Positions 45,088 to 57,140 of a stretch of 64,000 nt of DNA are shown here, piece after piece. Numbering within the stretch: position 1 is the first letter of the stretch; every line of letters begins with the position of its first letter. The DNA is from Cucurbitaria berberidis CBS 394.84 (Eukaryota > Ascomycota > Dothideomycetes > Pleosporales > Cucurbitariaceae). The notes under the pieces are model-generated. The model did not search any database. It had not been told where the DNA came from and was given only the letters and a program-made list of their open reading frames with translations. The DNA is taken from positions 2,115,789 to 2,179,788 of the forward strand of contig NW_024468939.1 in the NCBI RefSeq assembly GCF_010015615.1, given 5' to 3'. A program made the position numbers and the translations under genes.

Positions 45088-45959
45088 CTTTAGATCGTGA
45101 GCTCGGGTTTTGAGAACTTAGAAGCGTATTAATGATAGAACTAGGGTGTGTATACTCAAAGTACTTTCACAGAACCAGCGATAAAGGGCGTAGGCGCTTT
45201 GGAAATCCTCTTAAGAATCAATTGGCCGGAGTGGTGTGTTTAGCGCTGAACATTGTTTCATCGTGCGGCGCGGAATTTATAGCTATACATAGAAAAGCGC
45301 CGCATAAGCTAGGAACCTCTAATGTTGAACGTCGTTGGTAACGAAACACGACAAGGCTAAGGTAGCCTTCTCTACTTTACTCTACTCCCGATTGAGATTA
45401 TGCTGTCTAACGGATTTACACGAACTTCCTGCGAAATCCAACGCAGGACAATGACTTCGCAATTCCTAACATCCCGAATGATAAAGTAATGTATACGTAT
45501 ATGCTTTTCTTTGCTTTCGTTAACCTAACAGCATAACTGGTACTGATATAGTGCCTAAATATATCGATGAAATAGTAACGAGTAAAGCTTAAAGAGGGAC
45601 AAAGAAGACCGCCCATTTACACAAAAAGATGAGTGCATCCCACAACACACAAAAGTATAGACGCCTAACTTCATCCGCAATCTAATTTAACGAACGCTTC
45701 AAGCAAGATGTATGCCAACGACAGCCAGTCAGTAGGAAGGCAAAGAACCAAAACACAAAGATACTGAGGGGGAAAGGGGGGGAAGGATAGGTCAGTTTCA
45801 TGCCATGAGTCATTACTGGCATGTTACCTGCTCTTTAGCCATCTCTCCGTATCCGCTCGCTCTAGTCTCATCGATTCATCAATCGCACAATGCTAACCAG
45901 ACCGCCATACCAGATTTGTGCCTATGCTTTCAGTAAAAGGAACCTAGCTTTATGACTTT
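45088..45959. other. Intergenic with a dispersed short repeat
   Basis: Promoter of the protease-like gene and 3' flank of the kinase. Holds repeat copy 2 (45154-45212); otherwise AT-rich with nothing recognised. Confidence 0.45.
45154..45212. repeat. Dispersed short repeat, copy 2
   Basis: About 59 bp, same orientation as copy 1 at 39268-39333, 5.9 kb away. It matches from ACTCAA through AAATCCTCTT with an 8-bp gap. Confidence 0.8.
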
Positions 45960-48085
45960 CTACCGCGTCTTCTTGATTTCCGTAGCCCAACCTTCAATGC
46001 CATCGCCCTTGCTGCCAACCGGAATACCCAAATCTACATTCTCCATGCCTTTGGTGTCCTTCAAAAAATCGTGGCCTGCCATGCCTCCTGCATTGGCCCG
46101 ATCCACCGGTAGCAATTCCAACATGGGCAGCAAAAATTCGCCAATTTTCTTGCTTTCCTCCGCGGCAAAGTGGTATTTTTCGTGTAGGACGTCTGGTAAC
46201 GCCCAATGGCGGAGTCGGTGGATGTTCCGAAGCTCGCCTTTGCGGTTGAAGATTTCTTGTGACCATTTGCCGGACATGCACAGGCCCTTCGGGAAGGTGC
46301 CGAGAAGTTCGATGATTTGGGCAATGTGGTCGTCGTCTTTGCCGTATTTTGTGCCAGACTGAGGATCGAAGAGGTAGTCGCCTGTTATCAGTTCGAAGGT
46401 CTACCGCCGCGTTAACGCAAGCCTGAAATAGTGAAGAGGAACTCATACCATCGCAGCCATACTCCATACATCGGTGCTGGCGCCCCATTTGCTGCCCAAA
46501 ATGACTTCTGGTGACCTGTACTGCCTGGTCTGGATATCGTTGGTGAAGTGGTGTCCAACCCAACAAGCGTTGCCAAGATCAGCAATCTTCACTGAGATGG
46601 TTTCGAAAGCATTCTCGACTTGTTGCTCCAGTTCTGTCTTTCCAGAGGAACTGCTGGACTTATCGAGGCTGATGCCCGATACTTCTTTGGTGAGGAGATC
46701 GCTAGACAAAGTCAGAAAAGGCAGCAACAGCCGATAGTATTACTTACGCAGTCTTTTCTCGATGCCTCTGCACGTCGTCTTCGCTTGCGCCTGATTTGAT
46801 GCCGAGCCGTTCTGCCATGGACAGGTTCGATGCCGGCGATGAAGTTGCTAGAGCACCACTCATTACGACACCATCTTGTGAAAGCGGACTCGGAACAGTC
46901 GTTGGGGACTCTTTACCTGTGTTCTCATTCACAATCCTATTAAGGCTTTGTGTGCTGCCGGGGAAGTTGGCAAGCTCGGCATGGTTGAAGCTCGCGTTGA
47001 GTGGACTAGGAAGCGGCTGGCTCCCTGTGATGAGCGTCCTTCGCCTCCGCCTGCCATTTCTATTGCTATCGTCGCTGTCCTTTTGCTTCGACTCGTCCTT
47101 GACGTACGTCTTTACGATCTGCTCGACGTCGCCGATCTCGATGAGGACATTCTCTGGCTTTAGATCGGTGTGGATGATGCCGCACTCGCGGTGGAGGTAG
47201 TCGAGGCCTAGCAATACTTGCTTGGTAATCTGCTTCACCAGCGGCATGGGTATACCCCGATGATTCCACCTCTTTATTAACCCGAGTAGATTCTCTCCCA
47301 GTACTTCAAACACCATGCATACGTGCATACCGTTGGGACCCTTGTGGTTGAAGGAATCGAGCAGACTGACGACATGTTTGCGGCCGGGGTGGTCCTTGTT
47401 CGCGTCGACGACCTTTTTGAGGAGCTTGATCTCGTCGAGGGCCGTCTCGGTGTAATGCGCAGCGGAGCGCACGACCTTGAGTGCGACGTGCTTGGCGGTG
47501 GTGTTGTCTCTCGACAGCCAGACGGTGGAGAAATGACCCCACCCCAGCTTGCGCACTATCGTGTACTTGCCGTCCTTGTACTCCTCGCCCACCTGGACCG
47601 GATGGTAGCCGCCTTTGCAGTAATCCTCTGAATCCTCTTCGTCGGCTGTGTTGTCTGCTTCGTCGACCGACGACGACGACGAGTCTGGAGAGTGGCTCAA
47701 TTGGTTCGCGTACATTTTGTGCTGGGCGAGTGGTGAGGCGGTATTCTGCACACTGCGGGGTTGAAGTCAGTCTCAATCAATTTGCGACTGCGGTCGAGCA
47801 CTTCTCAGGCACCGTCTAGGGTGCGGGCACAGACGATCAGCGCAGGCGATCAGCGCAGCAGGGGCAGGCGCATGCCTGGGGGGAGGGACAGTATAAGGGG
47901 ACGTACTTGTAGTGAAAAGAGTTGGTCGACGCAGGCGAGGCGTCCTGGCTGGCCTGCTTCTCCGTGGTAATAATGGGCTTCAAGTCCTGGCCCTTCCGCC
48001 GCTTCTTGCCGCCGTTGCCGTTCGCTGCCTGCGCGACCTGCTTTGCCTTGTTGATGGCGGCCTTTTTGATGTCGGTGCCATTCAT
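45960..48085 (-). CDS. SR-protein kinase (SRPK/Sky1/Dsk1 family), 625 aa
   Basis: Four exons: 48085-47907, 47752-46748, 46701-46449 and 46400-45960. Introns are 154, 46 and 48 nt. The kinase domain begins after an acidic Ser-rich region. The G-loop is L-G-W-G-H-F-S-T-V-W and the ATP Lys is in H-V-A-L-K-V-V. The catalytic loop is I-I-H-T-D-L-K-P-E-N-V-L (the H-T-D form is diagnostic for SRPKs) and the metal motif A-D-L-G-N-A-C-W. The P+1 region is T-R-Q-Y-R-S-P-E-V-I, then W-S-M-A-A-M-T-F-E-L-I-T-G-D-Y-L-F-D-P. A spacer of roughly 170 residues (Arg/Ser-rich, R-N-G-R-R-R-R-R) splits the two lobes, as usual in this family. It phosphorylates RS-repeat splicing factors. The N-terminal Lys-rich extension is longer than in yeast. 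Confidence 0.94.
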
Positions 48086-49012
48086 CTTGGGCTTCCCCGC
48101 CACGCGCTGGGGCTGCGGACTGAGGAGGGTCTTGGGGTGGTGGGTTGCGTTCAGGCGCTCTGGACGCGTCGGACTGGGCTCATGGACGTCAAGGTGGAGA
48201 TTCTATCAAAGGTATGCGGAGGCAAAGGCCACGCGCAGAGTGGCTGTCGTCGCACTGCAGGCGATTTCTTCAATTGCTTGGAGATGGGCTTAGTTAGCGC
48301 TCCCCTCGCCGGCCCTATCGCTGTGACGGGCGCTGATTGGTGCGCTGGTGGGCGTGTTTCGCACGAATGCGATGCGCTGAGACGTGACGGCGTGACGGCG
48401 GGCGGGCTGGACTGCGCGAATTCTCGAGGCCTGCGTTGGTCGCTGGGATGAGGATAGACGTGGAGACGGAGAGTGTCTGGTGGTTTGCAGCCTTGGTTCG
48501 CAGAGAAGGCGGTAAGAAGCAGGCCAACGCTGTGAACCGTCGAAACATGGGATGACATCACCAGCCTTTTGAGCACACACACAGGCTAGAAATGGTAGCA
48601 TGGCCACACTTGGCCCACACCCGGTCATGTTGCCGATGGGGCGCTCGAATGACCCTCGACTTGCTGATTCAGTGCATGAACACTTCTTGTTTTGGCCGCT
48701 GGGCATCCGACGTGATTGATGCTAACGAGGCTTGTTGCAGCGACCATCACTTGGGGTCTTCATTCATCGCCTGCTACTTACTGTACCTAATGCTACATGA
48801 TCGATACCTGCAATCTCCACACAAGTACCCAACTCCCCATTCACCCTAGTAGTACACACTAATCGCTAGGCAAAAAGAAAAACTGCACCACAGCGTGCAG
48901 AAGCAAAACTACGCAAAGCAAACAGACACTCCAGACAGTACCACCCGAGCATTGCACGTAATCCCTGAACCATTCATCTGCACGTCTGACGCGTAGAGCC
49001 GCATCAGGCGCA
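48086..49012. other. Intergenic, about 0.9 kb
   Basis: Upstream region of the kinase (minus) and 3' flank of the golgin. GC-rich near 48100-48450, with frames that look like chance. No RNA gene seen. Confidence 0.45.
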
Positions 49013-52000
49013 CTATTTGGCCGAGACTGCCGCCATCCACTTCTGTTCGTCCTTCTTGTCAAAGTGTAGCAACATGCCCAGGACCGGTATAAGCTGCTGT
49101 TGGTACTTCCTATCTCGCTGTTCGAGGAATTGCAGCAACACATTCTTGAGATACACGTAGTCAATCACATCGCCTTGTTGTGCTGAAGACGCACTGCCCT
49201 TGGGCGTAGGGGATGCAAGTCGTGACCGCGAGGACTCGAGAGAAGACCGTGAAGACTGGGCGTTGGAATCTGCCCCGCGTGTCTTGATGCTTCGAAGCTC
49301 TTCCGACATGGTCTGCAGTCTGTTAGCATCTGGGACGTCTGAGGGGGGCACGGCACGTACCTTGCTTGACTTCTGGAGCTTCTCCAGACGGCTCTGTGTC
49401 TCGTCGAATGCGCGTCGAAGATCCGTCTTCTCCTTGTCCAACTCGCGTGTCTGCCTCTCACTTTCATCCAGTGCATCTCGCAGCTGGCTCATGGCGAGCC
49501 GGACTTCGGAAGCCTCCTCATTGGCCTGTGCAGCTCGTTTCTCGAACTCTTCCTTCTGATGGCGTAGGTCCTTCTCGGTAGAGGCTAGATCATCCTTATC
49601 CTCTACCGCACGTGTCATTGCACGTTCAGCATCGCGAACTTTCTGCTTCAGCTCCTCCAGTTCTCGGGCTCGCCGCCGACTGAAATTGCTGGCTTGCTCT
49701 TCAGCACGCTCCCTCTCTTCCACTGCAAGATCTAGGCGCTCCTGCATCTCACGCACGCGAGCATCCGCTCTTCCTTGAGCATCATTGAGCAATCTCCTCA
49801 TCGTCTCTGCTTCTCGACCTCGTTCGCTTAGCAGCCGATGGGCGTCGGCAAGCTCTTCTTCCAAGCTTTCGCTTCTTGAGCGGACTTCCTTCATCTGCGT
49901 ACTTATTTCTTGCGTCTGATCCTGCATGCTGTTCATGAGGTCTTGTGCACTTGCATACTGGGCAGCCTTCAGCTGAATATCGTCCCTCAAGCTTCCAGCC
50001 TCGCGCTTGAGCTTAGCAACATCTTCCTCTAGCTCTTGCACTTTGTTCCGGGATTTTTTCAGGTCCTCTTGTGCTTTGGTCAAATCCTTTGTCAACTGGT
50101 CCCGGTTCTCAATGACGTCCTTCCGCTCGACCTCAGACTTCTGAAGATCTCTCTGAATCTTACGGTTGGTTTCTTCGAGCGCCAATCTCTGCGTAGTCTC
50201 CTGTCTGATCTTCTCGTTAAGTGTCTTGATGTCGCTCTCCTTGTCAGATAGCTGAGAACGATAGGTAGCGACTTCCGATTTGAGATCCTTCTCACGGCCT
50301 TCGAGTCGTCGTACTTCCGTAGTTTTCGTCTCAAGTTCATTCTTAGAAGTTCGAAGCTCGGCGACTTCCTTGCGCAACGAGCCCAACTCAGGCTGTGCTT
50401 TTTGTAGTACCTCTCTCATGTCGGTGAGATCCTTGAAGCGGGACGCAGCAAGCTTCTCGGCAACGGAAAGATCGGTTTGTAGAGAATTCGCCTTCGACTT
50501 GAGCGCCTCAAACTCAGCCGTCAACAATTGTCTCTCCTGCTGAGATGAATCATGAGCAGCTTTGCCGGTCTTGAGCTCTGCAATCTCCTTCTCGAGCTTC
50601 GCCAAGTTCTCCTGTAGAGCAGTCTTCTCAGCTTGTAGCTCCTTTACCTTGTTCTTGGCCTCTGTATGCTCTACACCAAAGTCCAGAAGATCCTGTCGGA
50701 GGGTGTCAATCTCCTCTTGCATATCATCCTGATCTTTCATCCTCTTCTTGAGCCCGTCGATCGATGTTGCCTTTACCGCGACCTCACCCTCTAGCCTCTC
50801 AATCACTACGATCTTTTCCTGTAGTTCAGACTTCAACTGAGCAACATTCTTTTGTGCGTCTTCTAGCTGCGAAGACGGGGGTTCTGCATCACGAGGGCTA
50901 AGGAGACCGTTCGCATCCCCCGCTTCGCTAGGTGTCGCTTCTGGAGTAGCCGCTGGGCTTGCATCTGGAGCCTTCCCGCCCTTCTTTTTCCTCTTGTTCT
51001 TGTTCTTCTTCGACGATGCGGTATCGGCAGTTTGAGGAAGCGCCAATTGGGGCTGGGGGGAAGGTTCTCTCTGTATCGATGCTGTTTCACGAGACGCGGC
51101 TTCCAAGTCTTTCTTCGTTTGTTCAAGATCTGCCAAAGTGCTGTCGCGTTTTGATTCGGTATCTTTCAGTTGCTCGCGCAGACGGCTGAGCAGCCCGTTC
51201 ATCGTTTCATTCCGCTTCTCGCCCTTTGCAAGATTTTCACGCAGTTGCGATAGATCAGCTTCCAGCGATTTCACTTGGCTTTGCAACCCTTGAACTTGAT
51301 CGTTCTCTACGATCTTCTCTCCTTTCTCGGCGTGTAACTCCTCCAATTCTTCAGTGGTAGATGCGAGCTTCTCCCTAAGTTCGGCAATGGTCCTCTCGTC
51401 TCGATCATGATTCTCTTTGTGCTTGTACAAATCCTGCTCTGCGCTTTCGACTCTCGACTTCAGATCCACTACCATACTATTAAGCTCCTTTTCACGTTCA
51501 TCAGCCTCTTTCTGTAATTTTTGATGGGTATCCTTGAACGTGTTCAAGTCGTTCGTAGTAGTCTCAAGATTCTGCATGAAAGACTCAGCGGATTCTTGTG
51601 CTGAAGAGAGTTCGTTTTTAAGTGATGTGTTCTTCTCCTCGAGTTCCCCGACCTTCTGCTCGCTATCTCTTAGTTGCGACTGTAAGCGTGGTAGCTCACT
51701 GTCGTAAGAGAAGAATTCCTCCGTGTCATCGGTTGGCTCCGTCTCCTTGGATGCTTTCGACGAAGACGAAGGTGCGATAGACTCGGTCTGTGTCCCGGAT
51801 ACGTCATGGGCAGCCTCTGTGCTGGCTGCGGCTTGGGATTTGACTGTCTCGACTTCGTCGGCTGCATCCTTGGCACGCTTCTCGGACTCGGCCAGTTTCT
51901 TGTTGAGTTCATCGCGCTCCTTGGAGACTCTTTTCAGCTCCTCCATGAGCATGTCGCTCTTCACGTTTAGTTGCCCAAGGTATTCGACGAATGCTGCCGA

Positions 52001-52657
52001 GTCATTAATAGATGTCAATGGCGTATATTCGCGTAAAGACCCCTCAAAGACTTCGATTGCGCCGATTCGGGCGTGCGCGATGCGGTAAGACCGGAGCAGT
52101 TCTATTAACAAGATTAGCCAAGCCCATCAGCGCAGGGCTCCTACGCACCAGAATATTTAGGCTCGAGCTTGTCCAGCTTTCGCAACCGGGCCTGCACCTC
52201 AGGAGGAAGTTCTGGCTCTTTGTCTTGCGGTTCGTCTCCTTCCGCAGCCTGCTCTCCCTCCTTCTTATTGTCGCCATTGTCGGTCGCATATTCCACAGGC
52301 CGTGTCTTCTCCTTCGGCCGCGGGGTCCCTGACCGACTTGGTTGCTCATCTTCCTCTCCTATGACAAATTCTGGGTCAAACTCCGAGGGATCGGGTCCCT
52401 TTCCAGTAGACGCTGCCTTGCTGCTGTCTGCATCTCTTGATTTCGCCGATCGCTTTGAGGGTGATAGATTCCGCGAACTTGATCGCCGAGTTGAGGAAGT
52501 AGATCGCGGGGGAGTGGACTGATGGCTGGCTTTCTGCCTTGCCTGTTCTTCTGCGATTTTGGCGTCTATAGCACCTCGAATGCGCTGCGGAGTCCCCTGT
52601 TAGCTTCCTATTTCGTAAAGAGGACAAGGGATGGGCTACCTGGAGGCCTTGAAACAT
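49013..52657 (-). CDS. IMH1: GRIP-domain golgin (Imh1-like), 1164 aa
   Basis: Four exons: 52657-52640 (18 nt), 52584-52149, 52101-49361 and 49312-49013. The last intron (48 nt: GTACGT, GCTAAC, CTGCAG) is in frame and would otherwise add 16 residues. The tiny first exon encodes M-F-Q-G-L-Q, followed by R-I-R-G-A-I, a common golgin N terminus. A Ser/Pro-rich segment leads into about 850 residues of continuous coiled coil, interrupted by a Lys-rich K-K-N-K-N-K-R-K-K-K-G-G. The C terminus has the GRIP domain (D-Y-V-Y-L-K-N-V-L-L-Q-F-L, then L-I-P-V-L-G-M-L-L). GRIP golgins bind ARL1-GTP on trans-Golgi membranes and tether vesicles; ARL1 is encoded 14 kb away. A 241-bp divergent promoter separates it from zuotin. 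The symbol follows yeast IMH1. Confidence 0.92.
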
Positions 52658-52898
52658 GTTGAGAGGAAATGCTGCGATTAGAATACAAGAAGAGAAAAGA
52701 GGACAGCTAATAAAACCTCATATTTGTAATGTACATCTGCAACCTTGGGATGGACAAACGCGAATCTGCGACGTATTACGGGGTCTAAGTCCGGCGCTAC
52801 CAGGATCATCGCTCGGCAACGCTAGCTAGGCTGGGTTGATTTCTTCAACTTTCTTTTCTGCCTTGCCATCCCCCTCACTACGACAAAGACACTGCGAA
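52658..52898. promoter_or_regulatory. Divergent promoter region, golgin/zuotin
   Basis: The 241 bp between two head-to-head housekeeping genes. A pyrimidine-rich leader precedes the zuotin ATG. The promoter role is inferred from orientation. Confidence 0.55.
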
Positions 52899-54340
52899 AT
52901 GGCGAACGTCGAGATTTCGCTGCCGCTGCCCGTCCTGCCTGAGGGTTGGGCTGGTGAGAAGGACTTCAAGTCCATCGGCCAGCTTAGCCAGGCTACCGAT
53001 CGCAATATCGAGCCTATTGGCCCACACTTCCTGGCCTATGCCCGCAGAGTACGTCACTTTGGGCAATGCATTCACACACAGTACTGACGGGTTTCTCTGT
53101 ATAGAAGCGACATCAGCGCACTTTTTCCGAGGATGACCGCATCCAGGCCCAAGCCCACGTGAAACAGGTTGAAGATGAGGACCCCGACGACATCGACGAG
53201 CCCGAGGACCCTCTTATGCTGCAGCGCGAGGCTAAGGACTGGAAGGTGAGCATACCATAATCTGCTGGACGAGTAAACGTACTAACATTATCACAGTCGC
53301 AAGATCACTACGCCGTACTCGGCATAACCCGCCATCGACACCGTGCCACCGAGGAACAAATCAAGCGTGCTCACCGCAGGAAGGTGCTCAAGCATCATCC
53401 CGATAAGAAGGCTGCTGCCGGCGGAACCGAGGACGACCAGTTCTTCAAGTGCATTCAGAAGGCTACCGAGGTGCTGTCGGATCCTGTCAGGAGGAGGCAG
53501 TTCGATTCCGTAGACGAGGGCGCCGAGGTGGAACCGCCGTCGAAGAAGGACACGCAGAAGGGCAACTTCTACAAGCTCTGGGGCAAAGTCTTTGAGGCCG
53601 AAGGTCGTTTCTCGAACAACCAACCCGTTCCCAAGTTGGGCAATGACAAGAGCACCAAGGAGGAAGTCGAGCACTTTTACAACTTCTGGTACAACTTTGA
53701 CAGCTGGAGGACTTTCGAGTATCTTGACGAGGATGTTCCTGACGACAACGAGAACCGTGACCAAAAACGTCACGTCGAGCGCAAGAACCAGGCTGCTCGT
53801 CGTAAGAAGAAGACCGAGGACACTACTCGCCTGCGAAGGCTGGTGGACGACGCCTTGGCCCTCGATGAGCGCATCAAGAAGTTCCGCCAGGCGGAGAGTG
53901 CGCAGAAGAACAAGCGCCGACTTGAAAAGGAGGCCGAACAGAAGCGCCTTGCCGAAGAGGCGGCCAAGAAGAAGGAAGAGGATGCCAAAGCCGCAGCTGA
54001 GAAGGAGGCGGCCGAGAAGGCTGCGAAGGCCGATAACAAGAAGTCAAAGGAGGCTGCCAAGAACGCTGCGAAGAAGAACAAGCGCGTTGTCCGCGGTGCC
54101 GTCAAGGACGCCAACTACTTCCACGCTTCTGGAGATGCACCCGCCACTCAAATCGACGGTGCGTTGAACGATGTTGATCTCATCATCACCAGGATTGACA
54201 ACGAGGAGCTGGCTGCGTTGACCAGCAAACTCAACACCGAGAAGGATGCTGCTAAGATCAAGGGGATCTTCCAGGAAGAAGTCAAGCGCCTTGTTGGTGC
54301 TGGCAAGGTCACCGAGGGAGAGCTCAAGTCTTTGGCATAA
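52899..54340 (+). CDS. ZUO1: Zuotin, ribosome-associated J-domain chaperone, 444 aa
   Basis: Three exons: 52899-53048, 53105-53245 and 53297-54340, both introns phase 0 (56 and 51 nt). The J domain reads Q-D-H-Y-A-V-L-G-I at about residue 99 and H-H-P-D-K-K, with the essential HPD. It is followed by the zuotin-homology region (F-Y-K-L-W-G-K-V-F-E-A-E-G-R-F-S; N-F-W-Y-N-F-D-S-W-R-T-F-E-Y-L-D). A very charged Lys/Ala/Glu region that binds ribosomal RNA comes next, and a C-terminal helical bundle. Zuotin forms the ribosome-associated complex with Ssz1 and stimulates Ssb Hsp70 at the polypeptide exit. Length (433 in yeast) and domain order are normal. Confidence 0.96.
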
Positions 54341-54971
54341 AGGAGCCTGTTCTGTAGCGCCTACTTTTCGCGGTAGACAACTAGACTTTGACTTTGACGG
54401 TGGTAATGACATGAACTATTCTTTCTACGATCACTTCCAAAGCGAAGCTGCCGTTTCTCTTCATGTGTGACTTGACCCCGCCTACGAACCGCCAAAACAC
54501 CACTTTTTCAATCCTCAAAAGGTTCTTCACAATCGTCTGACGCTTTGCCTTGGCGTGTCATGCTTTCCGGAATGCCCCGCCGTCCCCCGGGTTTGGCGTT
54601 CGCAGGGTCCGGTAACATCCATCACGTCTTGTCACCACAGGCGCGACACGACCAAGCAGCCAAGCGCTGCCGTCGCCCAGATCAGGCAGCGCATTCACCA
54701 TTGCTTCTTTCCGAAGTCCTCCCATCCTTCTCGCTCGCCATCTGCATTTCTTCTTTCCAAACTCCCCCTGCGCTCCCGTCGAGAATCGTGTACCCCGCCC
54801 GCAATCGGTCCCCCGCGCCAAGGCTACTCCACGACGCACAGCAGCACCTATTGCCTGCAAGAGCCCGCGTTGGCAGCCAGGTTTTCGCGGTCGGACCTCC
54901 CAGACATCCTCCACGACTGCGATTGGGCTTACCCGAGGTCCTCGTGCCCTTGAACTTCCCTCGATACCAGA
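54341..54971. other. Intergenic / probable 5' leader
   Basis: 3' flank of zuotin and a CT-rich stretch that probably contains the 5' UTR of the next gene. A plus-strand frame is open across it but lacks family features. Confidence 0.45.
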
Positions 54972-56561
54972 ATGAGCGCTTCCCCCACGTCGAAAGATGT
55001 ACGACACGCCTCTCCAGCAACTCGCAAGTCTCCAGCAGCCTATACGGTGAGCCCTCTGCTGCTGCCGGTCAGCGGACACCTCAGCCAGGACGAACCACGT
55101 CGATCCTCTATTCAGTTTCTGCCGCACAGAAATGGATCGCTACCCAGAGGGAGCCCAAAGTCCCGCGAAAAACGCCGTCTTTCGTCACCGCCTCCTCCTC
55201 CGTAAGTATTGGCTCTTTGTGTGGATGTCCGCGGAACTTGAGTAGTTTCACTACTGCTCATCATCCGCTTCCCTTCTTTCCAAGTCAGCATATGGCGAGC
55301 ATTCATGGCGGAGTATGCCTTACAGGCCGCGGGTGGCTCTTAGAGCGAGCAATAGGCTTGGTCGCCTTCTCATGTTCCTCACAGTTACCCAATCGGCTCA
55401 GACCTGGAGGCTAACTTTCACACACAGCGTCTTCCGACCCCGTGTCTCCTTCGACACTTTCGACAAGCCGGCCGACTTCATCGAGGAGAGCTCGTTTACG
55501 CTCATCGCCAAGCACAAGGACTACGAATACACCAAACGCTCACGGACGTTTCTCTGCGGCTTTGACGAGAACGAATACTCTGTCTACGCTCTACAATGGC
55601 TGATCAACGAGCTCGTTGATGACGGAGACGAGATCGTATGCCTTAGGGTAGTGGAGAAAGAGGATGCCATCGCTGGAGACCGCAGTGTAGAGACAGGACG
55701 CTATCGCACAGAAGCTGATACGACTATGAGAGACATACAGAGCCGCAATCACGACAACAAGGCCATCAATTTAATACTAGAGTTCTCCGTTGGTAAGGTG
55801 AATAAGGTCATCGATGACATGGTGAGATTCGCATCTTAAATTTTTTTTTTGAATGGCGTCTAACAGTAGGTCAGATCAATCTTTATGAGCCCGCAATTCT
55901 AGTTGTTGGAACCAGAGGCAAGAGTCTTGGTGGATTTCAGGGTCTGCTTCCCGGCAGTGTCTCGAAATATTGTCTTCAGCATTCGCCTGTCCCTGTCATC
56001 GTTGTCCGTCCTACATCGAAACGCGACAAGGCGAGGAGTAAACGAGCAAACGATCCAGACCGGCAGGGCTACAGAGACATTCTCGCGAAGAGTGAAAGTC
56101 TTCTCGATGTCAATAGCCCTCGCAATAGCTTCTTCGCAAACGACGAGGAAGCTACGGCTGTGGGGGCAAACAGCAGTGTGCACAAACCCTCTGTGGACTC
56201 ACATCCTCTGGCACAGGTCGCTCATGCCGATGACAGTGATGATGACGACGATGCTGGCACGCACACGTTGGTTGACACATTGATTGACGACATGCGGGGC
56301 CCGCGCAGCCCTGCTGTTCTTATGAAGAGTCCACATTTGCAGAACCTCGACAGCCCCGACCTCAGCAGCGAAGCCAGTAGCAGCGATGAAGAGGACCACG
56401 GTGGCGTGTCGACGAACACAGCGGCCTCGGGCGTGGAAGATCTATCACCGGGATCAGTAGGGGTAGACGCAACGTCGTACGTCGATAATCTCACAAAGGT
56501 CGTGAAATCCGAGGAGCCTCAACATGAGCCTGCGGCGCAGAAGGATTCAGCAGGTACCTAG
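54972..56561 (+). CDS. Universal-stress-protein (USP) domain protein, 436 aa
   Basis: Three exons: 54972-55201, 55428-55821 and 55875-56561, with introns of 226 (phase 2) and 53 nt (phase 0). The N terminus is Ser/Pro-rich and ends in a Pro run. The USP domain then starts after V-F-R-P-R-V-S-F-D-T-F. It has R-T-F-L-C-G-F-D-E-N-E-Y-S, L-V-D-D-G-D-E-I-V-C-L-R-V-V and I-N-L-Y-E-P-A-I-L-V-V-G-T-R-G. The nucleotide-binding signature G-x2-G-x9-G-S follows (G-T-R-G-K-S-L-G-G-F-Q-G-L-L-P-G-S-V-S) and it ends S-P-V-P-V-I-V-V-R-P. The last 190 residues are acidic and disordered. Cytosolic stress-related nucleotide-binding proteins of this type are common in Pezizomycotina. A possible further 42-nt intron at 55047-55088 is in frame and too short to be confident about. 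Confidence 0.88.
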
Positions 56562-57140
56562 TGCCCACGCAGCGTGGTACCTTCTTCCTTCATCGCCGTG
56601 TCATCTAGTTTTCTTCCTATTACTCCGGCCCAGTAGCGAGGAGAGTGATGCCATAGCATCCTGTCATATACGTAGAGGAGATGGGCGATACATGGCATCA
56701 GGCCACCCCCAATCATGTTGCGAACAACTCGAAGGCGTCCGGACTACGGTGTCTCGTGCAACTGGAACTCATTGAACAGGACAGATATGTCGGTAATTGG
56801 TGGATCTTTCATCTTAAGAGTAGCTAGCATGACAAACATAATGGTTAGGATCAAAGGCGAAGCAAAATGCTCGTCTAAACTTGTCTTCCTCTCCCTGGTC
56901 TCTGGTCAAAGTGATGACGTTTGAGGGTGGCGCTTGGCGGAAGGGTCGCGAAACGCATGCGCGTTCCTTGTCTCGGAATCCATCCCTCACTTACGTTACC
57001 TCTTACACAAGATCCTTCAATGCGCCAACGTGACCACAGTTCGTCGCTGAGTCAATGGATACACGCACGTCATCCATAACCAGGACGAAGTGGCAGTGAA
57101 GACACGACAAGGACTACGCTCCCGAAGCACCACCAGCTAG
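56562..57140. other. Intergenic, nothing recognised
   Basis: 3' flank of the USP gene and promoter of the GPHR gene. No ORF or RNA gene supported. Confidence 0.45.

Noticed and set aside
55047..55088. A possible 42-nt in-frame GT-AG intron in the USP first exon
   Set aside because: Shorter than the other introns here and without a clear branch site; kept as coding but noted.
54545..55414. A 289-codon plus-strand open frame over the USP gene start
   Set aside because: Its codons do not resemble any family, it overlaps the well-supported first exon and intron of the USP gene in another frame, and it is Arg/Ser/Pro-rich as expected of a shadow frame in CT-rich leader DNA.
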